Shown: positions 46,887-59,300 of the stretch, piece after piece
How the letters are laid out: each line of letters starts with the position of its first letter
Position numbering within the stretch: the stretch's first letter is position 1
Assembly (NCBI RefSeq): GCF_932274485.2
Contig: NC_065882.2
Span: forward strand, 59,929,431-59,993,430
Origin: Patella vulgata
Lineage: Eukaryota; Mollusca; Gastropoda; Patellidae
Length of the DNA: 64,000 nucleotides
Reading direction: 5' to 3'
Position numbers and translations under genes: made by a program
Notes under the pieces: model-generated
The model's database searches: none
Seen by the model: only the letters and a program-made list of their open reading frames with translations
Told to the model about the DNA's origin: nothing

Positions 46887-47155
46887 AACATTATGTTGAT
46901 CAACCAAACATAACTGTATACATGAAAGTGATAATGGACCGAAATATACGAATACATTAATATACAGAATACATCCTGGCCATTACAGATTATATTAAAT
47001 GATAACTTCAATTAATATTGAAAGGAGACATCTCCCCCATTGATCTCTGAAGATGAAGAACACAACTGAAATATTAAATATCGACTCAATGTTTATTATT
47101 TTTAAAGAGGTATTGCTAGATATTCCAATTGTGGCCAAACTACACAGTGTAGAGT

Positions 47156-47387
47156 GAGAAATGGGATTTAACGCCCAGTCTACACAAACTAAGTCATTTC
47201 AGAACTAACATATGATTCAATTTTATTTCAATAATTCGCTTGCGCGTAGGGGTCTTTAGCAGTGGGAGGAAATCGGAGGACCAGGAGAAAACCCACGAAG
47301 TTGGAATCGAAACCATGCCAGTTGACCCAATGAGATACCTTATGATGCAACGCGTACGCGCTAACCATTCATCCATCCAACCCCCCT
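47156..47387 (-). mobile_element. tRNA-derived SINE, family A, reverse copy
   Basis: Reverse complement of the family A SINE. It runs from GAGAAATGGGATTTAACG through the shared CTTTAGCAGTGGGAGGAAA block to the head at CCATCCAACCCCC. Several small deletions, including around box B, make it older than the other two. Confidence 0.85.
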
Positions 47388-47569
47388 AATTTTACAATGT
47401 AAAGAGATATGTATGTCGTTATTTTCATTGGTGGTGCTTAAAATCCACATTAAATATTTCACGGTGTACAAATGTTGTATCATGAATTTAAATTCTACCA
47501 AAAAAACCACGCAAAGGCTCACACAGCGCCTTTTTCTCAACTACAGCTTATCCGAAAGGAAAACTTGGA

Positions 47570-47985
47570 TATTAAGCAAATTTGATGACTCCGAAACGGA
47601 AAATCACAAAACGTTCATCCTCTCATGACCCCAATGCTTCCCACCAAATTTGACAGAAACCGTTTAAAACTACAGCCTCTATCGTGTTCATAAGGTTTTC
47701 AGCAAAGATTGATAACTACGGAACGGAAAGTCACGGAACACTGAATATTGACAGGGTTTGTCCTCTCGTGACATCGATGTTTCACACTAAAATCTGTCGC
47801 AAACTGTAGTCGCTACTGCGTACACAAGGTTTTTAGAAAAGGGGGATAATTTCGTAACAGAGAGTCGCGCTTTTCGTCCTCTTATGACCACGATGTTCCA
47901 CACTAAATTTGAAAAGAATCTGTCAAACTATGTAGTGTATATCGCGTTCACAAGCCAATTGATGACGAACAGACGGACTTGGTGA
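47570..47985. repeat. Degenerate tandem repeat, ~130-150-bp unit, three copies
   Basis: Each unit has (A/C)GGAACGGAAAGTCAC-like, TCCTCTCATGACC-like and CACACTAAATTTGA-like phrases, then a GTGTTCATAAGGTTTT-like end (units near 47575, 47710, 47835). Relatively GC-rich for the window. Confidence 0.7.
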
Positions 47986-48387
47986 CTACATAAAACGCCT
48001 ATAAAAATTCATATCTATAATTCAGGCACAGTAAATATTGTTTTCCGCACAAGGTCGAATGCACCAATGATAAAAGATATCGCTAGCAGGTTTTAGGAAT
48101 TGTGTAAAAGAAAAATTGATTAATTTGAGTAGCAATTTGAAATCGATTTGTCGGTTGTAAAGGTAACTGAGTAAATATTTCAATTACTTGCAGATTATCG
48201 AATATTTGTTGCAGTAATTATACAAATGTGGTGTTATTTGAAGATATTAGGTTGTTAATTTATACTATTGTGTAGTATTTGATAAAGTGTTTAGTAGTAT
48301 TGGGTTATTATTTGCTAGGTTTGGGTGATATAGGGAGGCAAATGGAACAGACAGACATCGATAATCGCATTTAAAGTAATTTTTCCG
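47986..48387. other. Intergenic, no gene seen
   Basis: AT-rich; nothing recognised. Confidence 0.35.
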
Positions 48388-48515
48388 CCAATCTGATTAA
48401 AATACAGATCCTATTTCGTTTCGTTTTTATATTTCAAAATTTCATTTTACTTGTCTTTACTACATATAGTGTAGGCCACGAAACGAAATATAGATCTGTA
48501 TTTTAATCAGATTGG
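48388..48515. mobile_element. Complete 128-bp inverted-repeat element
   Basis: CCAATCTGATTAAAATACAG (48388-) is exactly inverted as CTGTATTTTAATCAGATTGG (to 48515), and the inner TATTTCGTTTCGT is inverted as ACGAAACGAAATA. The centre matches bases 1-60 of the window element. It looks like an internal deletion of the longer form. Confidence 0.88.
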
Positions 48516-49285
48516 TCACGAAGAATTTTAAACAGAAAATTCAAATTATAATAGAGTTGACGTTTTTTTAAAAATCTACAATATTTAGAGATTTGTGAAA
48601 ATTAGGCGGAAAATCAGAAGTTTTTGGTTGTTTCATAAAAATACTTAATAATGAAGACGACTATTAATTATCCCAGAGCGCAAAAAGATATGGGGATACA
48701 TGTTTTAATTTTTTGGAGTTGAAAACGTTCCCTTCTAATGGATTTCATTATAAATTCCATAATATGGTTATTAAATTGAAGAATATATCATCTAACACAG
48801 CACCAGGTAATTTGAAAGTTTTCACAACTTGAATTTGGTTGTCATCAACATTAATAGACAAATGTGTATTGGTAAATTTACACTTTTGTTAGGTGCATAG
48901 TAACATGGCCTTAGTTTAGAGTCGGATTTGCACCATTAAATTATTCCATCAGTATATGATTGAAGACTGAATAGTCTTAATATTCTTATTACACGTATAG
49001 ACTTAGTATCATCTTCAAAAAAGGGTAAAGTCATTTATATATATTTAAAAGAAAAGGGGCTCAAGGATTGGACCTTGTGGTACTCCATATTAGAGTTGCT
49101 TTCAGTAATATAATGAACCATTAACATAAGTAAGTAGCTTTCTTTCATGTAAGTAAGATGTCAGAGATTAATAAGAATGAAGTGATCGACTAAATCGAAC
49201 GTTCTTCGGAAATAAAAAAGTGACATTCCACATATTTGGTTATTAGTTTAAACAGTATTTTATTCAATAAACCCAACTGGACTGA
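48516..49285. other. Intergenic, no gene seen
   Basis: AT-rich; nothing recognised. Confidence 0.35.
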
Positions 49286-49427
49286 ACAACAGGCAAAGGT
49301 CTATATAAGTTCTATCTAAACAATAAACAATAGTAGACATATGTATAGACAATAACAACAGGCAAAGGTCTATATAAGTTCTATCTAAACAATAAACAAT
49401 AGTGGACATATGTATAGACAATAACAA
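49286..49427. repeat. Recent tandem duplication, 69-bp unit x2
   Basis: AGGCAAAGGTCTATATAAGT starts units at 49291 and 49360; one substitution is visible (AGTAGACAT/AGTGGACAT). Confidence 0.95.
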
Positions 49428-49799
49428 ATATATATACATTTCTTGGGGTGTAACGGTAAGATATATATTACATTTTGATTTTGGTTGTTATTCAATACAT
49501 AATAAATTTTCTCAGTCATATCCGCCAACGCAATAAGGCAAATATAGTTTGAAGGAAAACCAGATTGAAATTTAAATAAAAAATTGTTTTCCTAAATACA
49601 TGTATTTATTAAATGTTTTATAATAATTATGTTTATACTATCGGATTTTATATTCGACCAAATTTCGATAGTCAATATACTCATCGTGTTCACCTTTCCA
49701 TTTACGATCAAATTAAGTATTTCGCTGGTTAACGGTTAACTTAACCACGGTTAACGTTAAATCTAGAGCTTCAATCGGATCAGTCAAAACGCAGATATT

Positions 49800-50181
49800 C
49801 AGATGAATGAATAAAATGGGGTTTAACGTTCTACTGTTCTGCTCCTATACTGGGCTAATTAAGACGGGCATACGCCATACAGTGTGCTATGAGGGAAATT
49901 TTGCCCGGACAGCGGCAATTTTTATATCGAATTCCAACTGTCAAGGGATCTTTTACGTGCACGCCAATGTATACACGGGACCTCGGTTTTTCGTCCCATC
50001 CGAACGACTAGACAGCTGTCCTTGTCAGGCCCTCCTTCCTGCTTCATTGGCAAGGGAGAACAACGCCGGAAAATCTGGATGAACTTTCTCGACCAATGCA
50101 TGGATCGAACACCTGACCCCCAGGCTAGCGAGCCAGCGTCTTACCCACTTAGCCACCGTGACCCCCCCCCCCACCAGATAT
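49800..50181 (-). mobile_element. tRNA-derived SINE, family B, full-length copy
   Basis: The tail side AATGGGGTTTAACGTTCTAC starts at about 49814. The tRNA head, in reverse, ends at CTTAGCCACCGTGACC before a C-run (50160-50172). The direct repeat GCAGATATT at 49791-49799 and 50182-50190 is a likely target duplication. Confidence 0.9.
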
Positions 50182-50190
50182 GCAGATATT

Positions 50191-53100
50191 GAAAGAACGA
50201 TAGGTAATATATGGCTATTTGATTTACTAAATATGATCTGCATAAGCACGTTATGTTCCTTATTTAACACAATAGCGTGATCAATAACAGTAGAGGTATG
50301 ACTTACCCGGGCAGGGGTGCATATAATTTGTTCTAAGTTATATAAATTCAAAGGGTTGATCAAATAACCATTTTTGGGATTACACATATCAATATTAACA
50401 TCACCAAAATGGTTATATCTTGATCCGTATTCCAGGAACTTTCTAACATTTCTGTTCCTTGAATATTTCTCTCAAGAACCCCCTATGTTTGCTTAGGAGT
50501 TTATGAAATCCCGAAATACTAATTTTTGTTTATCAGTAACAATTTCATTCAAATATCAAATCTAGACGTTAATGATTGAACTTCAGGTACCATATTTATA
50601 AAATAACAAATATTCAACATTATTGCAAAGTACAAAAGGGAGGTTGATATTTAAACTTGCCGAAAATAGTAAGGAGGGGAAAGACATCAGGCAATAAGGA
50701 AACTCCGAAATCATTTCACAAAGCTAATACATGTCTGTCGTAGTCATGTATATATATTTACCATTAAAACCCATATATAGACCCAAAGATATAAATTTTG
50801 AGGTGAATAGTAAGTGACTCCGATTGACAGCCATATTGGATTTATTGAGTATCTGAACTGGACTTTACGGGCTCGTAACAGAAGAAACCCGGTGATAGAC
50901 GCCAAAATGTTATTGTCGGGGCATATAGCGTGTGTGGATTCTGGACGCCACCTTGGATTTATTTACTACTCGGTGCTACTGTGTCTTTTGACCATTAAAG
51001 TCACGCGAGTGATAGTAAATAACGTATAGTCATTGTATGGTATTGAAGCGGTCTTGAACTTCAGAGATCAGCTTTTATTACCTTATATTATATTTCCCAT
51101 GGTTCCCATGGCTGTCTGTTAAAAGCTTATAATAATAAATAGAACACTTGAGCATTCCATCAAACATTTTCACATAAAGCAACCATGGAATGATATATCT
51201 TTTCTTGTCCTTATAAGCCGTTTAGCAGTAAGCCTATACTAATAGTTACCTAAGTAGATTTTTAAAAAATCTCTTTGATAATTACTGGTGCATTCAATTA
51301 CAAAGAAGCCGCATCAGTACATAGCCCCGGGTTGCTTCATATTTTGTTTAAAAAAACAAACAAGAAATCTTTAGAGTCAGTTTATAAAGATCTAATTTCA
51401 GACAAAACGGCCATTTGAAAAGTTTCACGAAGTCCTTTTGTAAACAATTAATAATGCACTCATATTCAGAACAATAACTGTGCTTTTAAAAAAAAATATT
51501 TTATCTTCCCCGATTTCATTCCCTAGATTTTGTGATTTTTTTAAAATTTCTTCATACATGAAGGGCGACGTATTTTAAAGTGAAACACATCAGGTGCAAA
51601 TCCTGGGGGCGAGATTGCAGACCACCTCTGCTCAAGCTCAATTTAGATCCAGGGACCTAAATATTCGGAAATGGTATCTACAGCCTTCCATTTTTCCAAA
51701 TTTTCATGGGTAGTCTCCCAAAACTCCCCCGATCCCAAACCGTCACTTCAATTTGGAGATTTAAAATTTCTGAGATCTGAATTTAGAGGCTAGCTTCTCG
51801 GGGTTTTCAGTGTATTATTTAGAATAGATAAATGAACCCGGGGTCAATAAAATATAGACCAGAAGTATGTGGTGAAATGAACTAAACTACCAACTGCGAA
51901 TAACTTAGCAACTTTTATATCCAAATTATATGCCAATTTGTATTACCTGATTGAATGTAATATTTCAATCTACACCTAACATAGCCTACCGTTACCATTT
52001 ATCACATAGCATATTCTCATGAACTATCGCCCTATTTAGCTACAAGAAGGTAAGAATGCTGTGCATTAGGCCAAGTCAATCTCCCATATATTTTTTTGTA
52101 TTTTTTTTGTAAATACATATACCCTAAGTACATTTGTGTTTAAATTGGATCTTTTACTTACACCTTTTTCGACTGTCATTTAGCTTAAAGGCTTAGATGT
52201 AACATCAAAGAACTTTAAATTACGGTCGAATTCTCAGTTGTTTACATTCTGTGTTTTTATATCTCATAATTGGATAAACTTGTTATCAATATTATAAAGA
52301 TACAAATAAAAAAAACCATATCTGAAATGAATGCCATTAATATTGCATTGATTCGTTATTCTGTTGCGTAGGAAGAAAGCGCGAAAACAAACACAATTTA
52401 CAGAATGGCCTCTGAAATATTTCTAAATGCTCCATTTTAAATGCCCATCATTATTGATTGAGCTATGAAGTATATTTAAACATAAATTATAGCCTAAATA
52501 TGGTTTTGAATTTTTTTGGTCCACCGTTAATTGTTAAGCTTCTCATAAAGGAAAAGGCGTTAACGGTTGGTTTTCTTTAGAGCGCTATACAAGTTGTAGA
52601 TTTCAAGATAGGTGTTTTAATGCATGATAGAAAGTTGAGGTGAGTATAATGAAGTCCAAAGTTCCATTCTTTTGGGTAAGAAGAATAGAGTTGTGGATCC
52701 GCACCCCTTAACATAATAAGTAGCTCTACATAGTCATTGATATAGGCACAAATGCAGTGTTATAAAATACAGAAATGAAGGAATGAATTAATGGTGTTTA
52801 ATGGCACGTCAGCCCCTAGCGGGTTATATTGCGCAAAGCTACTCAGAAAAGGCTGCAAATATTTTACTGTTTTCAGACTATCTGAACAGTGGTCTTCTTG
52901 AAACAAACTATTTTACCCATATTTTGGATGTGACATAAAAAGTGTTAATTATTGAAACAGCACCCGACGGTAACCAGTTTTCTACGTAATTTACAAAATT
53001 GTTGATATGTTACATGCAGTTTAAATTAAAAGGGTAGCATGCTGGGAGAATGGGCACCATGTCAATATTTATATACATATCATTATTTCACTACCCTAAT

Positions 53101-53639
53101 TACTTTATTGTCCGTTTTAAATAGGAAAAGACATCACTTTCAAACCAGTTTTTGTAATCACATATAACAACAAATTCATGCAATTTATATCTTGATAAAT
53201 GAGAAATGACGGTGGTCCTTTTAAATTGTGTAATGCATATCAGTTATTCTAAACCCTGCATTGTGTAAACTGACAAGTTGGAAATTATCAAGATTGTGTA
53301 AACAAAGATATTACAAGGGTAATATCCAGTAGTAAGTAAAATATTTTTTGTCTCTGATTACTTTTTTAATCGAGGATAAAAGTGTTGGTTTCTTTCAAGT
53401 ACACACCCAAATATTTTCAAAATATATCCACCAATTGCATACATTAATAAATTCCATTTGAAAATTTAACGAGTTATGTCATATTGAATTTTTAAAAAAA
53501 AGAGTTTGTGTTGTTTTTCTCAGATTCCTTAGGTCTCTTTGTTGGGTTTCGAAATTTTAATGGTTCGTGCTATGTTGAAATTGTAAAATATGAAGGTACG
53601 CTTTAGAAATAAAACAGTCACGGTTAGTGAGGAGTTTCT
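50191..53639. other. Long intergenic stretch, no gene seen
   Basis: AT-rich. A plus 71-codon frame at 50814-51029 has no recognisable motif. GC-richer patches at about 51590-51830 show no frame. Nothing else supported. Confidence 0.35.
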
Positions 53640-54068
53640 TATTGTTAATATAACCGGTATGTAACTCAATGAGACACAGTGTGACAACTTAATACCAACA
53701 CTTCAGATGTTTAGTTTATAAATATATAAATACCACCATCTGTGGTCTCAACGTCAATGTGATCCAAAAGAGACAAGAATCAAAGTTAAATGATGAGAAA
53801 CTGTGTATTATGATACAATATGATTTGGGTTAAGTGGTCGGAATTATTATATTACTCTGCATGTCACAAATTTTCTGATGGATAAACATTTAAATGGATG
53901 AACTACTTGTATAAATGATTTTTTTTTAAATATAGTTTTTATAAAGCGTGTTCTTATTGCAGAAAAAAGATCGCACAAACGAAATGTGAGGGTAATTATC
54001 GACCTGGTACATGAGTAAATAAATTTATGGGGCGTATCACCTGAAAGACGAGTCTTTCCTTCGGTTAA
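53640..54068 (+). promoter_or_regulatory. Putative 5' flank of the NIDO gene
   Basis: Upstream of exon 1, a TATAAAG at about 53940 sits roughly 130 bases before the ATG, a plausible core promoter position if the gene has no earlier exon. A pyrimidine-poor TTATTGCAG near 53960 could instead be an acceptor of an upstream leader intron. Nothing here decides between them. Confidence 0.2.
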
Positions 54069-54290
54069 ATGAGAAGAAAGGGAGAGATGAAATTTAAGAT
54101 ACAAGAGTTGGATATTAATATCATAGTTATAATCATTATCAGTGACTGTTTTAAACAATGTGAGACGTTATCGTTGCTGCCATACGGCTTATCCGCTGGC
54201 GATCAAACACTAGAAAAGGTTGATGATCGTTTTGCAGAAATTTCTGTTGATCCTTTTGAATTCTATGGAAATAAATATAGTAAATTATAT
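54069..54290 (+). CDS. NIDO gene exon 1: signal peptide and start of NIDO domain
   Basis: The ATG at 54069 directly follows an in-frame TAA at 54066. A second ATG at 54087 would put the hydrophobic run INIIVIIIISDCF closer to the N-terminus and could be the real start. The exon encodes the first NIDO block (PYGLSAGDQTLEKVDDRF, then PFEFYGNKYSKLY) and ends in phase 0 at the donor GTAAGT at 54291. A TATAAAG lies at about 53940 and a possible acceptor near 53960, so the 5' end of the transcript is not settled. Confidence 0.8.
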
Positions 54291-56308
54291 GTAAGTATAG
54301 TTTTATAATTATTTTGAGTATTTATAGTTACGTTAATTACACAGTGGAATAAGTCAGGTTTATTATGCCAATAACGAGCTTCTTTAAACTGTATGTTAAA
54401 TGAAATTTGCAAAAGCCCCAACTAGTATTTGGAATTATGCATATTGATACAATTTCTTTCACCTCCCCCCCCCCCCCAAAAAAAAAAAATAAAAAAAAAA
54501 AATAATAATAAATGATTGCAATTACAAAGCTGGTGTTTAACATTTTCTGTTTTATACTTCCACATTTTTATATTTCTGTCGCCCATGGCCCGTCCGTCCG
54601 CCGTCTATAGTCCACTAAATCTAGAAACCACTATCTTTGATACGTTACTTTGTTGGAATCATCGTAGTATAATAAAGACTACAGTTTTGAATAGATCTTG
54701 GTAGATAGGAATATAGGAAGAGCTCTATTGATTTTCGAGAAATCTTTAAATAGATCGCTCTGTAATTTTACGGGATGATTAAATTCTTGAGATGAAAATC
54801 CTATCGATATGATGATTACCATTTCTTGTTGTTACACTAGAGGCTACAGTAAGTCATATATTATGAAATTGATATTGGTTACAAGATCAAAGCTTTTTGA
54901 CTTTCAAGTTTTTTTTTTTGTTTGTTCTTTTTTCTTTGTTTCAAAAGCCCTTTGGCACTTGAAATCTATATTGATTGTCAATCGTTTTGATCACTCCCAG
55001 TCTAATATTTCTTTAGTATATTAAAAAGCGATATTGAACATTTATGCTAAATGTTTTACCTCTTTGGTATTTGCCTCTAGCTGCACAGATAGAACGAACA
55101 ACTATCTGTAATCCCAGTTGCACCAGTTAAAGGAAAAACTGTATTGCTCACATAAGCATTCGACGATACGATAAGTTTTAATCGAGACAGTTTATCGTAA
55201 AAACGCGACTATTTTCAACTTTTATAAGTTGTAAATAAATCAAGACATACCTAACCGAATAAATTGTACATCAATTTGGGGACAAACTCCTTACATTCGG
55301 CATTCTTAACTAGCACAATTATATGTTTCTAATGTGGGTAGTAATATCTTTATATATATACATTTAGACACTTTATATATACATAATTTAAATATTTTAG
55401 CACTGAAAAGGGAGACGTGTTAAGGCGTTGTTTTAGAACCACATACAGATATAATGATAAGGGGATAAACGCGCGATGTGTACAAGAGATAACATATCAT
55501 ATTAACCTGATCGTAGATTATCACACTATTACTATTTAATTGTGTTTCGACTTATGTCCTAATATTTCAAGAAGTTTTATGTTCATCACGTAGGCCGCCG
55601 GGTTTTATTCAATGACTATATTACACTTCTCTAGAAATGATTGTAGTTAAATGGTTTAAAAACATTTCCATCGTTGTAGTTGTGCATACATGAATTATTT
55701 GTAGAAATAAGAATGAAAAAAATATGGGACTACTGTAAATTTAGATACAACAAAATATGGTAAATGTCAACCACAAACAAACATTGAATCATAGTTACAA
55801 AAACAAAAATGGTTGCTAAACAAAAGCTCTTAAATAGTTTAATAGTTTTACATTTTTGTTCACCATCATTATTTTAAATTGTTGGGAACCATTGAATTCA
55901 TCGAGAGTCAGATCCTAAAATTAGCATAAAAAGTTATTTTCTTATGCATATCCGATCACAACGTATACACACCAGGAACAATTCTATGGTCAAGTATTCT
56001 GTTACAACTATCATAATCATTATCATAATGGGGCTGATTTAAAATTGATAGAGTTCTTCCCCAACTTGATTTTAAATAGTGTACCAAGACACCTGTTGCA
56101 TCATGTTCATAAGTCTGACACTATATGGGGGGATAATTCTGAAACTCGTAGTCGAAAAATAAATTTGAAGAGGATTTATAGAAAAGACGAAAGTGTGTGC
56201 ACAAGAAAGGTTGCGCGGACAGATAGACTGGCGGACATAGTTTACGATATATGCCACCTCCTAAATCCGTCATTACCATCATCATCATCATCATCGATAG
56301 TTGTATGG

Positions 56309-56340
<32 letters not shown>

Positions 56341-59300
56341 TTGTTTTACAGTTTACATCTTTTACTGCACGAATCCTACACACCTGGAAAAGCAACTCCC
56401 AAATCTCTTTTTTTTTTCCAGATAAATGATGATGGGGTTATTAGCTTTATTACACCATTGAACATATTTGATGTACAGGGAACATGGACATCCAACACAA
56501 AACCATTCATTTGTATTTATTGTACTGATATCTATGTACAAAATGGTGGAAATGTGTTTTATCATCTTCGAACTGATTCCACGACTATATCCAACATCTC
56601 TAGTGACTTAAGACAATATCAGGAAATCAACCCTGATTATAATCCTGGCTGGGTTTTTGTTGCTACCTGGGAGAGTGTTAAATCCTACGCAAACAACACA
56701 AGCGAAGGAACTGTAAGCGCATTGAACATTTTTTCTGTGATATGTTATTATGTTTGGAATATCATTTTCGGGAAAGACATGATCATGCATCGTTCACGTG
56801 CACATTATTACACAACTTCACAAGTATCGTATTGTAACCCTTTTGTTCATTAAAACAAAATAAACTGACATCCATATGGTTTAGCCATGTAATATATTTG
56901 GTTTTTATCACGTCATACATTTATTTTCTGTCAGATTTCGTGATCACAATTAGTATACCGACAATAGAAAATAAAGCACAAATATGGTGTTCAAGTTTCG
57001 GCAATATGTCCTTTTTTATTAATAATGCACAAAATGTGGTGCTCAACAAGGATCGGCAATATGTCATTCATTTTTAATTATGTTTAAGAAAGACTTGAGA
57101 TAACTGAATTTATTTGTCATGTGCAGGGTAATACGTTCCAAGTCATAGTGGCAAGTGACGGCAATACGTCTGTAGTTATATTCCAGTATCAGACATTGAA
57201 CTGGGTGATTGATGAAAGACCGGATCAAAATTACCCTGACGAACCAGTCGATATTCGTACTCAGGTAAAGAACAGTTTATATATTAATGCAAACTAAAAG
57301 TAAACTTTATATTTCACTAAAATATATCAGTGGCATACATAATCAACTGGTATACTTACACTTTAATTATTTACCCTAACTCATGTAAGTATACGCTTGC
57401 GAGTTTCAGAATAATGGACGAATAAATTCAAAATGTTCATTGCCAGGCAACAAAACACGACACGCAGCAGCTTTGACGTTCGTGCAGTTAAGAACACTTA
57501 ACAGTGTTAAAACGTATTTCTCAAGGATATTACTTAAATCTCTGACCTGTTGAGTGTTTACTTTTACAGGAGTTTAATACCATACTGAATTTCAATATGG
57601 TTCTGTCTCATTGCTATTCGAGCAATCACATCATCATGCATATAACATGAGAGACGAACGCACTGCAAACGAATTGCTATGAAACTCTAGCACGGTTTTC
57701 CCTAATCAAACAATAAGATAATAAGATCTGTTTTTAAAAAAAGAAAAGAAAAAAAAAGGAAAACTAAAACACTGTGTGTTCGTGTTCATATATACGTACC
57801 TCAATATCTACTATGTTTTTATTTATGTTTGTATCAGACTACTAAGTACTTACAATGTACAATGTATAATTTCTTGAATGAATTATCTGAGTATAACTGA
57901 GTGAAACATTTAATCTTAAAAGAAAGTAGTGAGATACTTGTAAATAAATACGGTATGTCGATACAGGCACATATATTATTTGCAAGCATTTATTTACCGC
58001 GTTATTTTATGCGAGGGAGGGGCAGACCATTAAATAATATTACATCATTTGTTAAAAATTTTCTACGGTCATTTATTACAGTATCTGGTTATTATTGTTT
58101 TTTGTTGTTTTTCTTTCACTTGATCCATGTTGGTGTGTGTGTGTTTATTTTTATTTCTTCAGGGTATTGCATATAAAAGGCTGTTGTTTTTCTGAAAACC
58201 TATTATGATATTTTAAAAAATAATCTAGGTCAGTTATAACTATTCGAATGAAACCAAAACAATCCTTAACACCAGCCTGTACAAAATTTCCCCCGAAAAA
58301 GTGGGCGTGACAATGTGAAAGTTATTTTTTTTTTTTAAAAGAGAGAAAAATTTAAAAAAAAATTAATATTTTGAACTAAACATACGAATTAGTTCCCTGG
58401 ATGGCTAAGTTTGAAAGCTTTGTGGTAAATTTACAAAAATATAATTGGCTATTTTATGCTTCTATAAACTTAGCCGTCTTCATTAACCCAGTAGGAGCAG
58501 AACTGTAGAATGTTACAGCCCATTTCATTTCATTTCTATAAACTTAGAAGAATTTTCACCAAGCGTTTTTATTTTTCCCCGATAAAAAATAAGCTTCAAA
58601 CGATTTTATAATGCCGATAATAAAAAAAAAGTTAATCAATTGAATTATTCAGCTCGTAGATAAAATATGCGTAATTTTGATGTATTCAATTGATAGCAGA
58701 ATTTGGAATTTCTAAACGGGGTTATTATTTATATTTGTCGTATTTATACTACTGTGATAAAAAAATTGGTTCATTGATATTTTAGGTCGGCTTTAATTCA
58801 GGAAATGGAGCAGATTCGTTCCTTTACCCCGATTCAGGGAGTGAAGAATTGTTGACAATTGTATCAAAAAGTAATGTTGAGGATCCCGGGAAGTTTATTT
58901 ACCAAGTAGATACCACAATAACAGAATTTACGCAAAGAGGTAATATTATAGCAAATAATTATTAACGCCCCGGGCGACACACATATCCATGCACTCCGTC
59001 CCATATAGAAGCCACTCCGGCCGTTTCGTTTGCAGTCGGCCACCCTAAAATTTTGAAATGTGAATACTTTCTTTAAAATTACATATTGGTATCATGTAGA
59101 AGCTAAACAATATGGCTGCTTGTTTTCGAAGATTTTGTTGTAATTTACATGTTATGCATACTCATAATAATAGACACAGATTCCCTGCTTTACTTTAGTT
59201 TATTCCTCTTTTTTCTCCAAAAACACTCGTGATGGCTTCTATACTATTTAGCTAAAGGGTTATTGTTGTCAGTGTCAATGGATAGCCAATTCACATCTTT

